Positions 7,899 through 15,400 of a stretch of DNA of 23,629 nucleotides are shown here, in pieces. Origin of the DNA: Coxiellaceae bacterium UBA1530 (GTDB lineage Bacteria; Pseudomonadota; Gammaproteobacteria; Coxiellales; Coxiellaceae); the NCBI GenBank assembly GCA_002323325.1, contig DCQA01000025.1, positions 49,568-73,196 of the forward strand, in the 5' to 3' direction. Under the pieces are notes generated by a model. The model did no database searches. It worked only from the letters and a program-made list of their open reading frames with translations, and was not told the DNA's origin. Every line of letters begins with the position of its first letter. Positions within the stretch are counted from its first letter, which is position 1. Both the position numbers and the translations under genes were made by a program.

Positions 7899-7928
7899 TT
7901 TATACCAAGTCGAAAAAGAGATTGTCAA
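7899..7928 (-). promoter_or_regulatory. Sigma-70 promoter of the HU gene
   Basis: On the minus strand a perfect -35 TTGACA (7923-7928) is followed by an 18-nt spacer and -10 TATAAA (7899-7904). The predicted transcript starts roughly 40 nt before the HU start codons, with an AGGGG ribosome site. Confidence 0.75.
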
Positions 7929-8039
7929 GGAAGATCCCTCTAAATCTCCAGAATTACTGACTTTTTTAGCAAAATGATCATAAAAAGATCTAATTAAACC
8001 CCAGTCAACCCTAGGGTCACTCCGATATCGGCTGTCTAA

Positions 8040-8882
8040 TTAACCCAACAACATTCCCAGGACAGTCATGTTGATAGCTAGTAAAGAGACTAAAAACATT
8101 CTTCGCCCCCAAAGAGCCCAATCAGTCGACAAAAAACCATAGCCTGCGCATATCAACCACGCACACCCTATCACCAAAGCTACTATGCCATACAGCGCAC
8201 TTAACCAGCCCATGAAGAAAGGAACTAACAACAAAGCAGAGAAACAACCTGTAAAAACAAACATGCATATCTGAGTGATTATACGACTGACCATTAAAGA
8301 TAAAACCGGTATTTGAGCAGCCCTATAGTCATGCTCCCGATAAATTGCTATCGCATAAGAATGAGGGATTTGCCAACAAAATAGCAGGGCAAACCATAGT
8401 AAGGCTCTCAAATCTACTATCCCAGAAACTGCGACACAACCAACAACAGGAGGCATCGCTCCAGCGACACCTCCAATAAAAGTACCCCAAACAGACCGAC
8501 GCTTAAACCAAAGACTGTAAAGTATTACGTAAGTAACCCAGCCTAAAAATGCAACATAACACGCCACCGGATTAACGTATTTAAATAGCACCACTAAGCC
8601 GACACACAATAACAACAATGCTAATAACACACTATAAGTGGAAGAGACTCGACCCTGAACGGAGGGACGATTACGAGTCCTCTCCATCAACGCATCAATA
8701 TCGCTGTCAATGATATTATTTAGTATACAACCAGAAGCAATCACCGCAGACATTCCCAACCATGCCCAGAACAGGGACATGATGTAAAACTGCTGTCCAT
8801 GCATTCCCAAAAAAAAGCCACCCAATAAAGTAATACTATTACCCATTAGGATCCCTGGCTTAACCAGAGAAATATAACGCAT
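8040..8882 (-). CDS. cyoE: Protoheme IX farnesyltransferase (heme O synthase, CyoE/CtaB)
   Basis: This inner-membrane UbiA-family prenyltransferase attaches a farnesyl group to heme B to make heme O for terminal oxidases. The 280 residues are almost entirely hydrophobic helices. The prenyl-diphosphate site is CILNNIIDSDIDALMERTRNRP at about 52-73, and the second conserved region is WQIPHSYAIAIYREHDYRAA at about 170-189. The N-terminus MRYISLVKPGILMGN matches the family. AGGGTG lies 6 nt before the ATG. No oxidase structural genes are adjacent, so it is an isolated maturation gene here. The gene upstream on the same strand is fur, more than 300 nt away. Confidence 0.95.
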   Translation of the reverse strand: MRYISLVKPGILMGNSITLLGGFFLGMHGQQFYIMSLFWAWLGMSAVIASGCILNNIIDSDIDALMERTRNRPSVQGRVSSTYSVLLALLLLCVGLVVLFKYVNPVACYVAFLGWVTYVILYSLWFKRRSVWGTFIGGVAGAMPPVVGCVAVSGIVDLRALLWFALLFCWQIPHSYAIAIYREHDYRAAQIPVLSLMVSRIITQICMFVFTGCFSALLLVPFFMGWLSALYGIVALVIGCAWLICAGYGFLSTDWALWGRRMFLVSLLAINMTVLGMLLG

Positions 8883-9199
8883 TTAACACCCTATTATAAA
8901 ATTCCTAAAATGCAGGAGACACTAAGACACAAGGCAAACAATGAAATAAAACTCTATAACTGCGCACCCACCAAAAACGATCAAACTGTGGCCAAGCCAA
9001 TCATGTTTGGCATCCTATACAGATAAGCTAACAGCGTCAACAACATTTGCCTGGCACCCCAAGGCTTCATCATTCCGCAAGTTGTACAAGCAACTTTTGA
9101 GGGCAGCCTCTTGAAAAACAACAGGTCACACAGTCTTCACTGGTACAAACAAGACAACTATAGTTTCAGATTTTTAAATACCGTAGCTGATTACACCCA
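8883..9199. other. Non-coding gap between fur and cyoE
   Basis: No gene is supported in these 317 nt. Two small perfect inverted repeats are visible: GCCAA/TTGGC with a 6-nt loop near 8996-9011, and AAGTTG/CAACTT with a 6-nt loop at 9079-9096. Neither is followed by a T-run on the minus strand. A TATAAT-like sequence lies too close to the cyoE start to be its -10. Confidence 0.5.
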
Positions 9200-9622
9200 C
9201 TAACCGGAGGAAGCGCTCTGACATGCTGGGCATACACCGTAGATAATTAAATCATGATCCTCCATCTTGAACTGATAGTGCGCCGCGATCTCTTTTTGAC
9301 GCTCCTCTATCACAGGATCTAAAAACTCAACCACAGCCTGACACTGAACACAGACCATGTGATCATGATGCTCTCCATCATCTAACTCAAATACTGAGCG
9401 GTCTTCTTCAAAGCTATGTCGCTTGACTAAACCAGCAGCTTCAAATTGCCCCAAGACTCGGTATACAGTTGCAAGACCAATATCTTCGCCCTGCTGCCTA
9501 AGCCGGCCGTAAATGTCTTCCGCACTCACATGCCCAATATCTGGCTCACCCAGTAATTGCAGGACCTTTAATCTCTGACTGGTTACCTTTAAGCCTAACT
9601 GCCTCAACTGCTGATCTTTCAA
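9200..9622 (-). CDS. fur: Ferric uptake regulator Fur
   Basis: Fur is a dimeric cytoplasmic repressor that binds DNA when loaded with ferrous iron and controls iron acquisition. The winged-helix N-terminus contains GLKVTSQRLKVLQLL and the recognition segment GLATVYRVLGQFEAAGLV. The metal sites are H85-H86-D87-H88 with C91-x2-C94, and a second zinc pair C131-x2-C134 near the C-terminus. The 140 residues fit the family. The start codon is TTG at 9622, with AGGGGAG 5 nt upstream and no usable ATG nearby, which suggests translation is kept modest. It is divergent from bamE, a frequent gammaproteobacterial arrangement. No clear Fur box was found in the 65-nt divergent region. Confidence 0.96.
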   Translation of the reverse strand: MKDQQLRQLGLKVTSQRLKVLQLLGEPDIGHVSAEDIYGRLRQQGEDIGLATVYRVLGQFEAAGLVKRHSFEEDRSVFELDDGEHHDHMVCVQCQAVVEFLDPVIEERQKEIAAHYQFKMEDHDLIIYGVCPACQSASSG

Positions 9623-9651
9623 GTGACTCCCCTCATTAAATCAGTTATGAT
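9623..9651 (+). promoter_or_regulatory. Possible bamE promoter
   Basis: In the short fur/bamE divergent region, GTGACT (9623-9628) and TATGAT (9646-9651) are 17 nt apart, with 4 of 6 and 5 of 6 matches to the sigma-70 consensus. The predicted start is about 30 nt before the bamE ATG. Confidence 0.4.
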
Positions 9652-9687
9652 GGCCTTCAATTATTGACTTCTCAAGAAAGGCTCATC

Positions 9688-10008
9688 ATGTCACGACGCA
9701 TCATCTGCTTACTGTCTATCGCTATCTTTTGCATGCAGATCACTAGCTGCATCAAACCTTACCAAGCCCCCATAGAGCAAGGCAATATCCTAAACACTCA
9801 AACTGTCAATAAAATTCACAATGGCATGAGCTCACAACAAGTGACGAGCATGATAGGCAAACCTGTATTGACAAACCTGTACAACAATCAACTAACTTAC
9901 GTTTACACTTTCCAAGAAAAGATAGATTCTCGATTACTGAAAAAACGTCTTCGTATCACATTCATGGACAATAAGATTACCCATATCGACAAAAATCTCT
10001 CACTCTAA
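9688..10008 (+). CDS. bamE: Outer membrane assembly lipoprotein BamE (SmpA)
   Basis: BamE is a small lipoprotein of the BAM complex, which inserts beta-barrel proteins into the outer membrane. The 106 residues begin with a signal peptide, MSRRIICLLSIAIFCMQ, ending in the lipobox ITSC, so the mature protein would be acylated at that cysteine. The BamE core is seen in QGNILNTQTVNKIHNGMS, the helix QQVTSMIGKPVL, and the strand LTYVYTFQ. The start at 9688 has AAGG 8 nt upstream; a TTG at 9664 in frame would only add residues before the signal peptide. It diverges from fur and meets rnfH tail to tail. Confidence 0.93.
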   Translation: MSRRIICLLSIAIFCMQITSCIKPYQAPIEQGNILNTQTVNKIHNGMSSQQVTSMIGKPVLTNLYNNQLTYVYTFQEKIDSRLLKKRLRITFMDNKITHIDKNLSL

Positions 10009-10286
10009 TCTGTTTTTCGCTCTACACGTAGACGTCTGGCTTGCATGGGATCAATACGCAACTTTCTATATATCTCGACTCTATCTCCAGACTCAAGTTG
10101 TTGCGTCAAGCTTACCCTTCTACTATTCACCCCAACTACCTGTGTAGATAAATCAATATTTGTAAATTGCTCTAATATACCAGAACGAACAATTGCTTCC
10201 TGAACTGAGCAATCACCCCGGACACTGACCATTAATTCAATCTGTTGATCAGGAACAGCATATGCCACTGTGATTTTTTTGATCAC
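10005..10286 (-). CDS. rnfH: RnfH family ubiquitin-like protein (RatB)
   Basis: This is a small beta-grasp protein of the RnfH family, regularly found beside ratA; its molecular role is unsettled. The core KKITVAYAVPDQQIELMVSV, then AIVRSGILEQF, the turn TQVVGVNSR, and DRVEIYRKLRIDPMQARRLR match the family. I start it at the GTG at 10286: it overlaps the ratA TGA in a GTGA arrangement, has GAAGG 7 nt upstream, and gives 93 residues. An upstream ATG at 10313 would add 9 residues inside ratA. Its TAG stop overlaps the bamE TAA on the opposite strand. Confidence 0.92.
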   Translation of the reverse strand: MIKKITVAYAVPDQQIELMVSVRGDCSVQEAIVRSGILEQFTNIDLSTQVVGVNSRRVSLTQQLESGDRVEIYRKLRIDPMQARRLRVERKTD

Positions 10287-10714
10287 GCATACACCTTCTT
10301 TGCATGATCGCAAAATGAACCCACCATTGCTTGCGCGATAGTTTGAAAAATTGGACCGAACATCGTCGACAAGATCCGGTTAGCAAATTCAAACTCTAAA
10401 TCTAAAACCACCCTGCACTCCCCAGTTGAAATATCATGAAACGACCAGATACCTCTTAGGTGTTTAAACGGACCTTCGAGCAAGGTCATCTCAATCGTAT
10501 TTGGTGGTACTAATAAGTTCTTGGTTGAAAATGATTTTTGCATACCACCTTTAGCAAATGAGAGACTAGCCGAGACTGAATTAGGTGTCCGATCAATCAC
10601 TCGACTGGATACACACCAAGGTAAAAAGTGAGGATAATGCTCAATATCATTGACCAACTCATACATTTGAGTTGGCGTATATGAAACGGTGAGCTCTTTA
10701 TAGATTCTTGGCAT
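10283..10714 (-). CDS. ratA: START-domain protein RatA (coenzyme Q-binding family)
   Basis: This belongs to the polyketide cyclase/START-like family that includes E. coli RatA and yeast Coq10. It is a lipid-binding fold linked to respiratory quinone function, and in E. coli RatA also to ribosome subunit association. The 143 residues contain LVNDIEHYPHFLPWC at about 20-34, then the strand pattern SASLSFAKGGMQKSF, and LEGPFKHLRGIWSF, ending in FQTIAQAMVGSFCDHAKKVYA. It overlaps rnfH by 4 nt and diverges from smpB. The name is by family; which role applies here is not shown by the sequence. Confidence 0.93.
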   Translation of the reverse strand: MPRIYKELTVSYTPTQMYELVNDIEHYPHFLPWCVSSRVIDRTPNSVSASLSFAKGGMQKSFSTKNLLVPPNTIEMTLLEGPFKHLRGIWSFHDISTGECRVVLDLEFEFANRILSTMFGPIFQTIAQAMVGSFCDHAKKVYA

Positions 10715-10767
10715 TATCTCTGTAACTCTCGATAAATCCTACCGCTGCTGATAATATACCCCTAATC

Positions 10768-11241
10768 ATGAACAAGCAAACATCAAAAAGCACCCCTTCC
10801 ACAGACATTGCCCGCAACAAAAAGGCTTATCATGACTACTTTATTGAAGTCAGCTTTGAAGCTGGAATTGCTTTTGAAGGATGGGAAGTTAAAAGTATTC
10901 GAGCAGGTCGTGTTCAACTTAAGGAAAGCTATGTTTTGCTCAAAAACAACGAAGCTTGGCTACTTGGCGCCCACATTTCCCCGCTACTCAGCGCATCTTC
11001 ACACATTCAACCCGACCCCCTACGAACAAGAAAACTCTTACTGAATCGACGAGAAATTGATAAATTACAAAAGGCTAAAGATCGACAAGGTTACGCTATC
11101 GTTCCGCTCAACCTTCATTGGAGCCGGCATCACATAAAACTCACCATTGCTATTGCTAAAGGGAAAAAATTGCATGATAAACGGCAATCTGCAAAAGAAA
11201 AGGACTGGCAACGACAACAAGAACGCAACTTTAAACAATAA
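10768..11241 (+). CDS. smpB: tmRNA-binding protein SmpB
   Basis: SmpB binds the tRNA-like part of tmRNA and brings it to stalled ribosomes for trans-translation. The 157 residues contain the OB-fold core ARNKKAYHDYFIEVSFEAGI, EGWEVKSIRAGRVQLKESYV, and GAHISPL, with a basic lysine- and arginine-rich tail (KGKKLHDKRQSAKEKDW) that reaches into the decoding channel. It lies 73 nt before ssrA on the same strand, the classic partnership. No clear ribosome site precedes the ATG, but the N-terminus aligns well from there. Confidence 0.97.
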   Translation: MNKQTSKSTPSTDIARNKKAYHDYFIEVSFEAGIAFEGWEVKSIRAGRVQLKESYVLLKNNEAWLLGAHISPLLSASSHIQPDPLRTRKLLLNRREIDKLQKAKDRQGYAIVPLNLHWSRHHIKLTIAIAKGKKLHDKRQSAKEKDWQRQQERNFKQ

Positions 11242-11275
11242 AAACTAAAAATCAATAGGTTACGAAAATTCACAC

Positions 11276-11303
11276 TTGATTCTGAACCGCTAAAAGCTAT
11301 AAT
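11276..11303 (+). promoter_or_regulatory. Sigma-70 promoter of ssrA
   Basis: TTGATT (11276-11281) and a perfect TATAAT (11298-11303) are 16 nt apart, 11 nt before the mature 5' end of tmRNA. Confidence 0.8.
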
Positions 11304-11314
11304 ATCGACTTGTA

Positions 11315-11729
11315 GGGGGCGACCTGGCTTCGACGAGGGTTGCTAAACCTAAGGTGCATGTCGAGTAGACAACGAATCTCGTAAAATTCAATGTTGTAAC
11401 TTTAATAGCTGGAAAAAATAAACTAGCTGCTAACGATTCTAACTTTGCACCTGTGGCTGTTGCTGCATAACAAAGATCTGAATCCGCCGTCTTAATAACA
11501 CGGCATAGCCTACTCACCCAGCTTGCTTATAGGCAGGGATTCGAGTAGTCATAGCATATAAGCTCGCTAGCCTCTATGGCCCATAGAGACCTAGTCAAAA
11601 CTTAGGGCTCGCGTTGGACTTATTCCTGCCAATCGGGTAATCCTTCGTTAAATAATAGATTGGGCTAAACATGTAGAGCTGAGGGCAGATCACCAGCGGA
11701 CGCGGGTTCGATTCCCGCCGCCTCCACCA
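11315..11729 (+). ncRNA. ssrA: Transfer-messenger RNA (tmRNA, SsrA)
   Basis: tmRNA rescues stalled ribosomes and tags the unfinished protein for degradation. The tRNA-like ends pair as GGGGGCG with CGCCTCC, followed by ACCA at 11726-11729, and the 3' T arm GCGGGTTCGATTCCCGC is perfect. The tag reading frame runs 11429-11470, from resume codon GCT to TAA, and encodes ANDSNFAPVAVAA; it keeps the AND start and the hydrophobic AA end recognised by ClpXP-type proteases. It is a one-piece, not permuted, tmRNA of 415 nt, with a strong hairpin CTCTATGG/CCATAGAG in the pseudoknot region. It has its own promoter and follows smpB. Confidence 0.98.
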
Positions 11730-11737
11730 TATTAAAC

Positions 11738-11770
11738 ACAGTGAACTATCTAAAGCGTGTCGTTTACTGT
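11738..11770 (+). terminator. Weak hairpin after ssrA
   Basis: ACAGTGAAC (11738-11746) can pair with GTTTACTGT (11762-11770) with one G-U pair, 9 nt after the tmRNA end. The following sequence ATTCATATTC is only moderately T-rich, so termination is uncertain. Confidence 0.35.
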
Positions 11771-11815
11771 ATTCATATTCACGACATAAGTATGCAGATG
11801 TAAAGTGAGGAAACT

Positions 11816-12052
11816 ATGACACAATCGATTAGCAAGACCGCTGAGCTCAGCCTATTTGAAAACTCTGTTTTGGAACTCACCGCTATCGTTGACCAACTAG
11901 AAAAAGGTCAACTACCTCTGGCAGAATCACTCAGCCACTTTGAAAAGGGTGTTAAGCTTATTCGCCAGTGCCAGAAAGCACTCAGCGAAGCCGAACAAAC
12001 TGTACAACAACTCACCCAAGAACAACTGGAGTCCATCACTACTCATGAATGA
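11816..12052 (+). CDS. xseB: Exodeoxyribonuclease VII small subunit (XseB)
   Basis: XseB is the small helical subunit of exonuclease VII, a single-strand-specific nuclease used in repair. The 78 residues show the family pattern: SVLELTAIVDQLEKGQLPLAESLSHFEKGVKLIRQC, followed by a second helix of coiled-coil character. GTGAGG lies 6 nt before the ATG. The gene overlaps ispA by 8 nt, and the order xseB-ispA-dxs is widespread in Proteobacteria. The large subunit xseA is not in the window. Confidence 0.96.
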   Translation: MTQSISKTAELSLFENSVLELTAIVDQLEKGQLPLAESLSHFEKGVKLIRQCQKALSEAEQTVQQLTQEQLESITTHE

Positions 12053-12941
12053 TCTTGCGGCAACAACTAGCAATCACTGGTTATCAAACTATCAAGATGC
12101 CATCAATACTTATTTAGATGAACGCTTACCTCGTGCCGATATTCACGATTCGTCTCAACTGTGTGAAGCCATGCGCTATGCTGTTCTTAATGGTGGTAAA
12201 CGCCTCAGACCTGCGATTGTATATGCGGTTGGCGATGATCTTGGGATTAGCATTGATAAACTTCATCCTGCAGCGGCAGCCATAGAACTAATGCATTGCT
12301 ACTCACTTGTTCATGATGACCTACCCGCTATGGATAATGATGACTTAAGGCGAGGAAAACTTACTTGCCACAAAGCATTTGATGAAGCCACTGCTATTTT
12401 AGCAGGCAATGCACTTCAAAGCTTAGCCTTTGAATTATTATCCGCACAGACTAAACCCTACTCGCTAAAAATGATTCATGAGCTGAGCACTCTAACAGGC
12501 TATCAAGGCACTATGGGGGGGCAAGCGCTTGACCTTGCAGCAGAAAAAGACACACCCTCACTAAGGCAGTTAGAAACGATTCATTTACTGAAGACTGCCG
12601 CACTGATAGAGGCATCTATTATTTTAGGAGCTATACCATCAGAAACATTATCGCAAGGTGATCTTCTCACGCTGAAAAAGGTCGGTAAATTGATAGGTCT
12701 AAGCTTTCAAATACAAGATGATATTCTTGATCTTACTTCTAGCACAAGCTCATTAGGCAAGCAGGTTCATGCAGACATCGTTCAAAATAAAGCAACCTAC
12801 CCAAGACTAACCACCCTCACGCGCTCTGAAAAAAAAGCCGCTGAATTATTTGACGAAGCAGAGATATTACTCAACCAATTACCTTATCATATGACAGAAT
12901 TACGAAAAATTATTTCCCATATCAAAAACCGCGAAAGCTAG
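12045..12941 (+). CDS. ispA: Farnesyl diphosphate synthase (IspA)
   Basis: IspA condenses isopentenyl diphosphate with dimethylallyl and geranyl diphosphate to make farnesyl diphosphate, which feeds quinones, undecaprenyl carriers and heme O. From the ATG at 12045 it has 298 residues, the normal length. The first aspartate-rich motif is D91-D92-L-P-A-M-D97 (LVHDDLPAMDNDDLRRGK), and the second is D225-D226-I-L-D229. GGKRLRP at about 50-56 binds substrate. The frame stays open upstream inside xseB to 11940, but that stretch is an xseB shadow. Coupled by overlap to xseB and followed by dxs, so two steps of isoprenoid synthesis are together. Confidence 0.97.
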   Translation: MNDLAATTSNHWLSNYQDAINTYLDERLPRADIHDSSQLCEAMRYAVLNGGKRLRPAIVYAVGDDLGISIDKLHPAAAAIELMHCYSLVHDDLPAMDNDDLRRGKLTCHKAFDEATAILAGNALQSLAFELLSAQTKPYSLKMIHELSTLTGYQGTMGGQALDLAAEKDTPSLRQLETIHLLKTAALIEASIILGAIPSETLSQGDLLTLKKVGKLIGLSFQIQDDILDLTSSTSSLGKQVHADIVQNKATYPRLTTLTRSEKKAAELFDEAEILLNQLPYHMTELRKIISHIKNRES

Positions 12942-13014
12942 TCAATAAGCTAACTTGCATACCTATTACAGACCAGTCATCATACCGAAACTTTACCACG
13001 CCAGGATCACACTC

Positions 13015-14898
13015 ATGAATGCCAAACATTATCCCTTGCTTCACGGCATTCAATCTTCAACCGACCTAAAATCACTACGAGAAGAACAGCTGCCTGAACT
13101 GGCACAAGAAATCCGTAGATATTTAATCGAAACGTTAGATCAATGTGGCGGTCACTTTGGTGCAAACCTAGGTTCTGTTGAAATCACCATCGCATTACAC
13201 TACCTACTAAAGACCCCAGAGGACAACATCATCTGGGATGTGGGGCATCAAGCTTATCCTCACAAAATTCTTACTGGTAGAGCACATCTACTCAACACTA
13301 TCAAACAACACCAAGGCCTAGCACCCTTTCCATCACGAGACGAGAGCCCATACGATAGCTTCAGTGTTGGGCACTCGAGCACATCCATCAGTGCAGCTAC
13401 TGGCATGAGTCTCGCAGACTGGCTGAATGATAAGCACCGGACGACTGTTGCGGTGATTGGTGACGGCGGCCTGACGGGTGGCATTGCTTTTGAAGCTCTC
13501 AATCACGCCGGATCACTGGACTGTAATCTCACCATTATCCTGAACGATAATGAAATGTCTATCTCAGAGAATGTTGGCGCAATGACCCAATATTTTGCAC
13601 GTATGCTATCTGCGAAGAGCTACCAATCCTTCAGAGAAACAAGTAAAAAAATTCTTGCTAATATACCACCACTGTCCAGGTTGGTTAAACGTACCGAGAC
13701 ACACCTCAAAGGAATGATACAACCTGGAACTATCTTTGAGGAACTCGGCTTCCACTATATTGGTCCTGTAGACGGGCATGATATCACTGCTTGCTTAAGA
13801 GCATTACGCAATACTCAAAAAATCTCTGGACCAAAATTTATTCACCTGATCACAAAAAAAGGAAAAGGCTATGATGCAGCAGAGAAAGCACCTATAAAAT
13901 ATCATGCTGTTACCCCTGGCTTTCACTCCACCCCCAATGCAAAAATACCAAAAAAAATCACTTACTCTAACGTGTTTGGACAATGGCTGTGCGATCTAGC
14001 TGAAAAAGATGAACGACTGGTTGCTATAACACCTGCCATGCGAGAAGGTTCAGATCTTGTGAAATTCAGCCAACAATTTCCAAAGCGTTATTTTGATGTC
14101 GGAATCGCTGAACAGCATGCAGTTACTCTAGCAGCCGGCTTTGCTTGTGAAAACAAAAAACCAGTTGTTGCTATTTACTCTTCTTTTTTACAAAGGGCAT
14201 ATGATCAACTCATCCATGATGTTGCGCTTCAAAAACTAGACGTCACCTTTGCCATTGATCGTGCAGGTCTCGTGGGTGGAGATGGCGCAACACACATGGG
14301 TGCCTACGACCTAAGCTATATGCGCTGCCTACCTCACCTAATTATCATGGCACCGAGCGATGAAAATGAGTGTCGTCAGATGCTGTATACAGCCTACCAA
14401 CATGAGGGGCCTGCTGCAGTACGCTACCCTCGAGGCACAGGACCCGGCATCCCTACAGACCAAACGATGACTGCCATACCCATTGGAAAAGCTAAATTAT
14501 GTCGACAGGGTGCCAAAATTGCTATCCTTGCATTCGGCAATACACTGCAAGCAGCTTTAACTACCGGTGAAGCAATCGATGCAACCGTTGTTAATATGCG
14601 TTTTATCAAACCACTTGATAAGGATTGTCTGAAAAATATTGCTGCAACACATGGCCTGATTGTTACCGTTGAGGAGAACGTCATTCAAGGTGGTGCTGGC
14701 AGTGCTGTATCAGAGTTCCTTCAACTGGAGCACTTCTGCAACCCTCTGTTACAACTTGGCTTACCTGATCATCCAATTAATCATGCCAGCGATAAACAAC
14801 AACGCAATACCTGTGGATTAGATGCTCCTCAGATTCAACAAGCCATCTTGAAGAAGCAACAAGCACTTCAAGTTAACGAGACAATAACCACATCATAA
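13015..14898 (+). CDS. dxs: 1-deoxy-D-xylulose-5-phosphate synthase (Dxs)
   Basis: Dxs joins pyruvate and glyceraldehyde 3-phosphate with thiamine diphosphate, the entry step of the MEP isoprenoid pathway. From the ATG at 13015 it has 627 residues, as in the family. The thiamine-diphosphate motif runs from GDGG at 149-152 to NDNEMSISENVG at 177-188. The active-site histidines are H47 (GGHFGANLG) and H78 (DVGHQAYPHK), and the catalytic glutamate is E366 in DVGIAEQHAV. AGGA precedes the ATG; a TTG at 12955 would add 20 unconserved residues. It follows ispA by 73 nt and meets the peroxidase gene tail to tail, with only 17 nt between. Confidence 0.98.
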   Translation: MNAKHYPLLHGIQSSTDLKSLREEQLPELAQEIRRYLIETLDQCGGHFGANLGSVEITIALHYLLKTPEDNIIWDVGHQAYPHKILTGRAHLLNTIKQHQGLAPFPSRDESPYDSFSVGHSSTSISAATGMSLADWLNDKHRTTVAVIGDGGLTGGIAFEALNHAGSLDCNLTIILNDNEMSISENVGAMTQYFARMLSAKSYQSFRETSKKILANIPPLSRLVKRTETHLKGMIQPGTIFEELGFHYIGPVDGHDITACLRALRNTQKISGPKFIHLITKKGKGYDAAEKAPIKYHAVTPGFHSTPNAKIPKKITYSNVFGQWLCDLAEKDERLVAITPAMREGSDLVKFSQQFPKRYFDVGIAEQHAVTLAAGFACENKKPVVAIYSSFLQRAYDQLIHDVALQKLDVTFAIDRAGLVGGDGATHMGAYDLSYMRCLPHLIIMAPSDENECRQMLYTAYQHEGPAAVRYPRGTGPGIPTDQTMTAIPIGKAKLCRQGAKIAILAFGNTLQAALTTGEAIDATVVNMRFIKPLDKDCLKNIAATHGLIVTVEENVIQGGAGSAVSEFLQLEHFCNPLLQLGLPDHPINHASDKQQRNTCGLDAPQIQQAILKKQQALQVNETITTS

Positions 14899-14915
14899 GA
14901 ATACGAAATTATCGA

Positions 14916-15398
14916 CTAAAATAAATACTTTTTAAGGGTGGACTCTAATTTATTGGGCGTCGTCATCGGTGCAAAACGTCGACATACTTTTCCCTGCCTA
15001 TCAACGATAAACTTTGTAAAGTTCCAAGAAATTCGCGGGCTACCTAAGAATCCTTTTCCCTGTCGTTTGAGATAACGATACAATGGGTGTGCATTCTTAC
15101 CATTCACAAGGATTTTTTGAAACACAGGAAAGGTTAAACCCCAATTTATTCGACAAACTGTTTCAATCTCTTCAATATCACCCGGCTCTTGTCCGGCAAA
15201 TTGATTACAAGGAAAAGCAAGGATTTCCAAGCCTTGCGATTGATAGTTATCATACAGTTGTTGTAACTCAGCGTACTGTTTAGTGAATCCACAACGACTT
15301 GCGACATTAACTATCAACAAAACGCGATCTGAAAACTCACTCAAGCTCACTGACTTACCATCCAGTCGTGTTACTTCAAAATCGTATAGTAATGACAT
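14916..15398 (-). CDS. Glutathione peroxidase family protein (BtuE/BsaA-like)
   Basis: This is a thiol peroxidase of the GPx family, cysteine rather than selenocysteine type, expected to reduce peroxides with thioredoxin or glutathione. The peroxidatic cysteine is C36 in NVASRCGFTKQY; the partners Q70 (FPCNQFAGQEPG), W125 and N126 (SWNFTKF) complete the catalytic tetrad. C82 is a candidate resolving cysteine. The 160 residues have no signal peptide, so it is cytoplasmic. Its AGGAG ribosome site overlaps the end of the bioC-like gene 2 nt away, so the two are probably co-transcribed, although their functions are not obviously related. Confidence 0.94.
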   Translation of the reverse strand: MSLLYDFEVTRLDGKSVSLSEFSDRVLLIVNVASRCGFTKQYAELQQLYDNYQSQGLEILAFPCNQFAGQEPGDIEEIETVCRINWGLTFPVFQKILVNGKNAHPLYRYLKRQGKGFLGSPRISWNFTKFIVDRQGKVCRRFAPMTTPNKLESTLKKYLF

Positions 15399-15400
15399 TT

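Noticed and set aside
7600..7977. Plus-strand open frame of 125 codons
   Set aside because: It is antisense to the HU gene and its promoter, and the translation has no recognisable features.
8690..8740. CyoE prenyl-binding motif with serine (NNIIDSDID) where E. coli has arginine
   Set aside because: The residue between the aspartates varies in the family, so this is not a sign of inactivity.
9079..9096. Hairpin AAGTTG/CAACTT as a fur terminator
   Set aside because: The stem is only 6 bp and there is no T-run on the minus strand.
11290..11517. Minus-strand open frame of 75 codons
   Set aside because: It lies across the ssrA promoter and tmRNA; the RNA gene explains the sequence.
11940..12044. 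N-terminal extension of IspA by 35 residues
   Set aside because: The added part is xseB read in another frame; the ATG at 12045 gives the normal family length.
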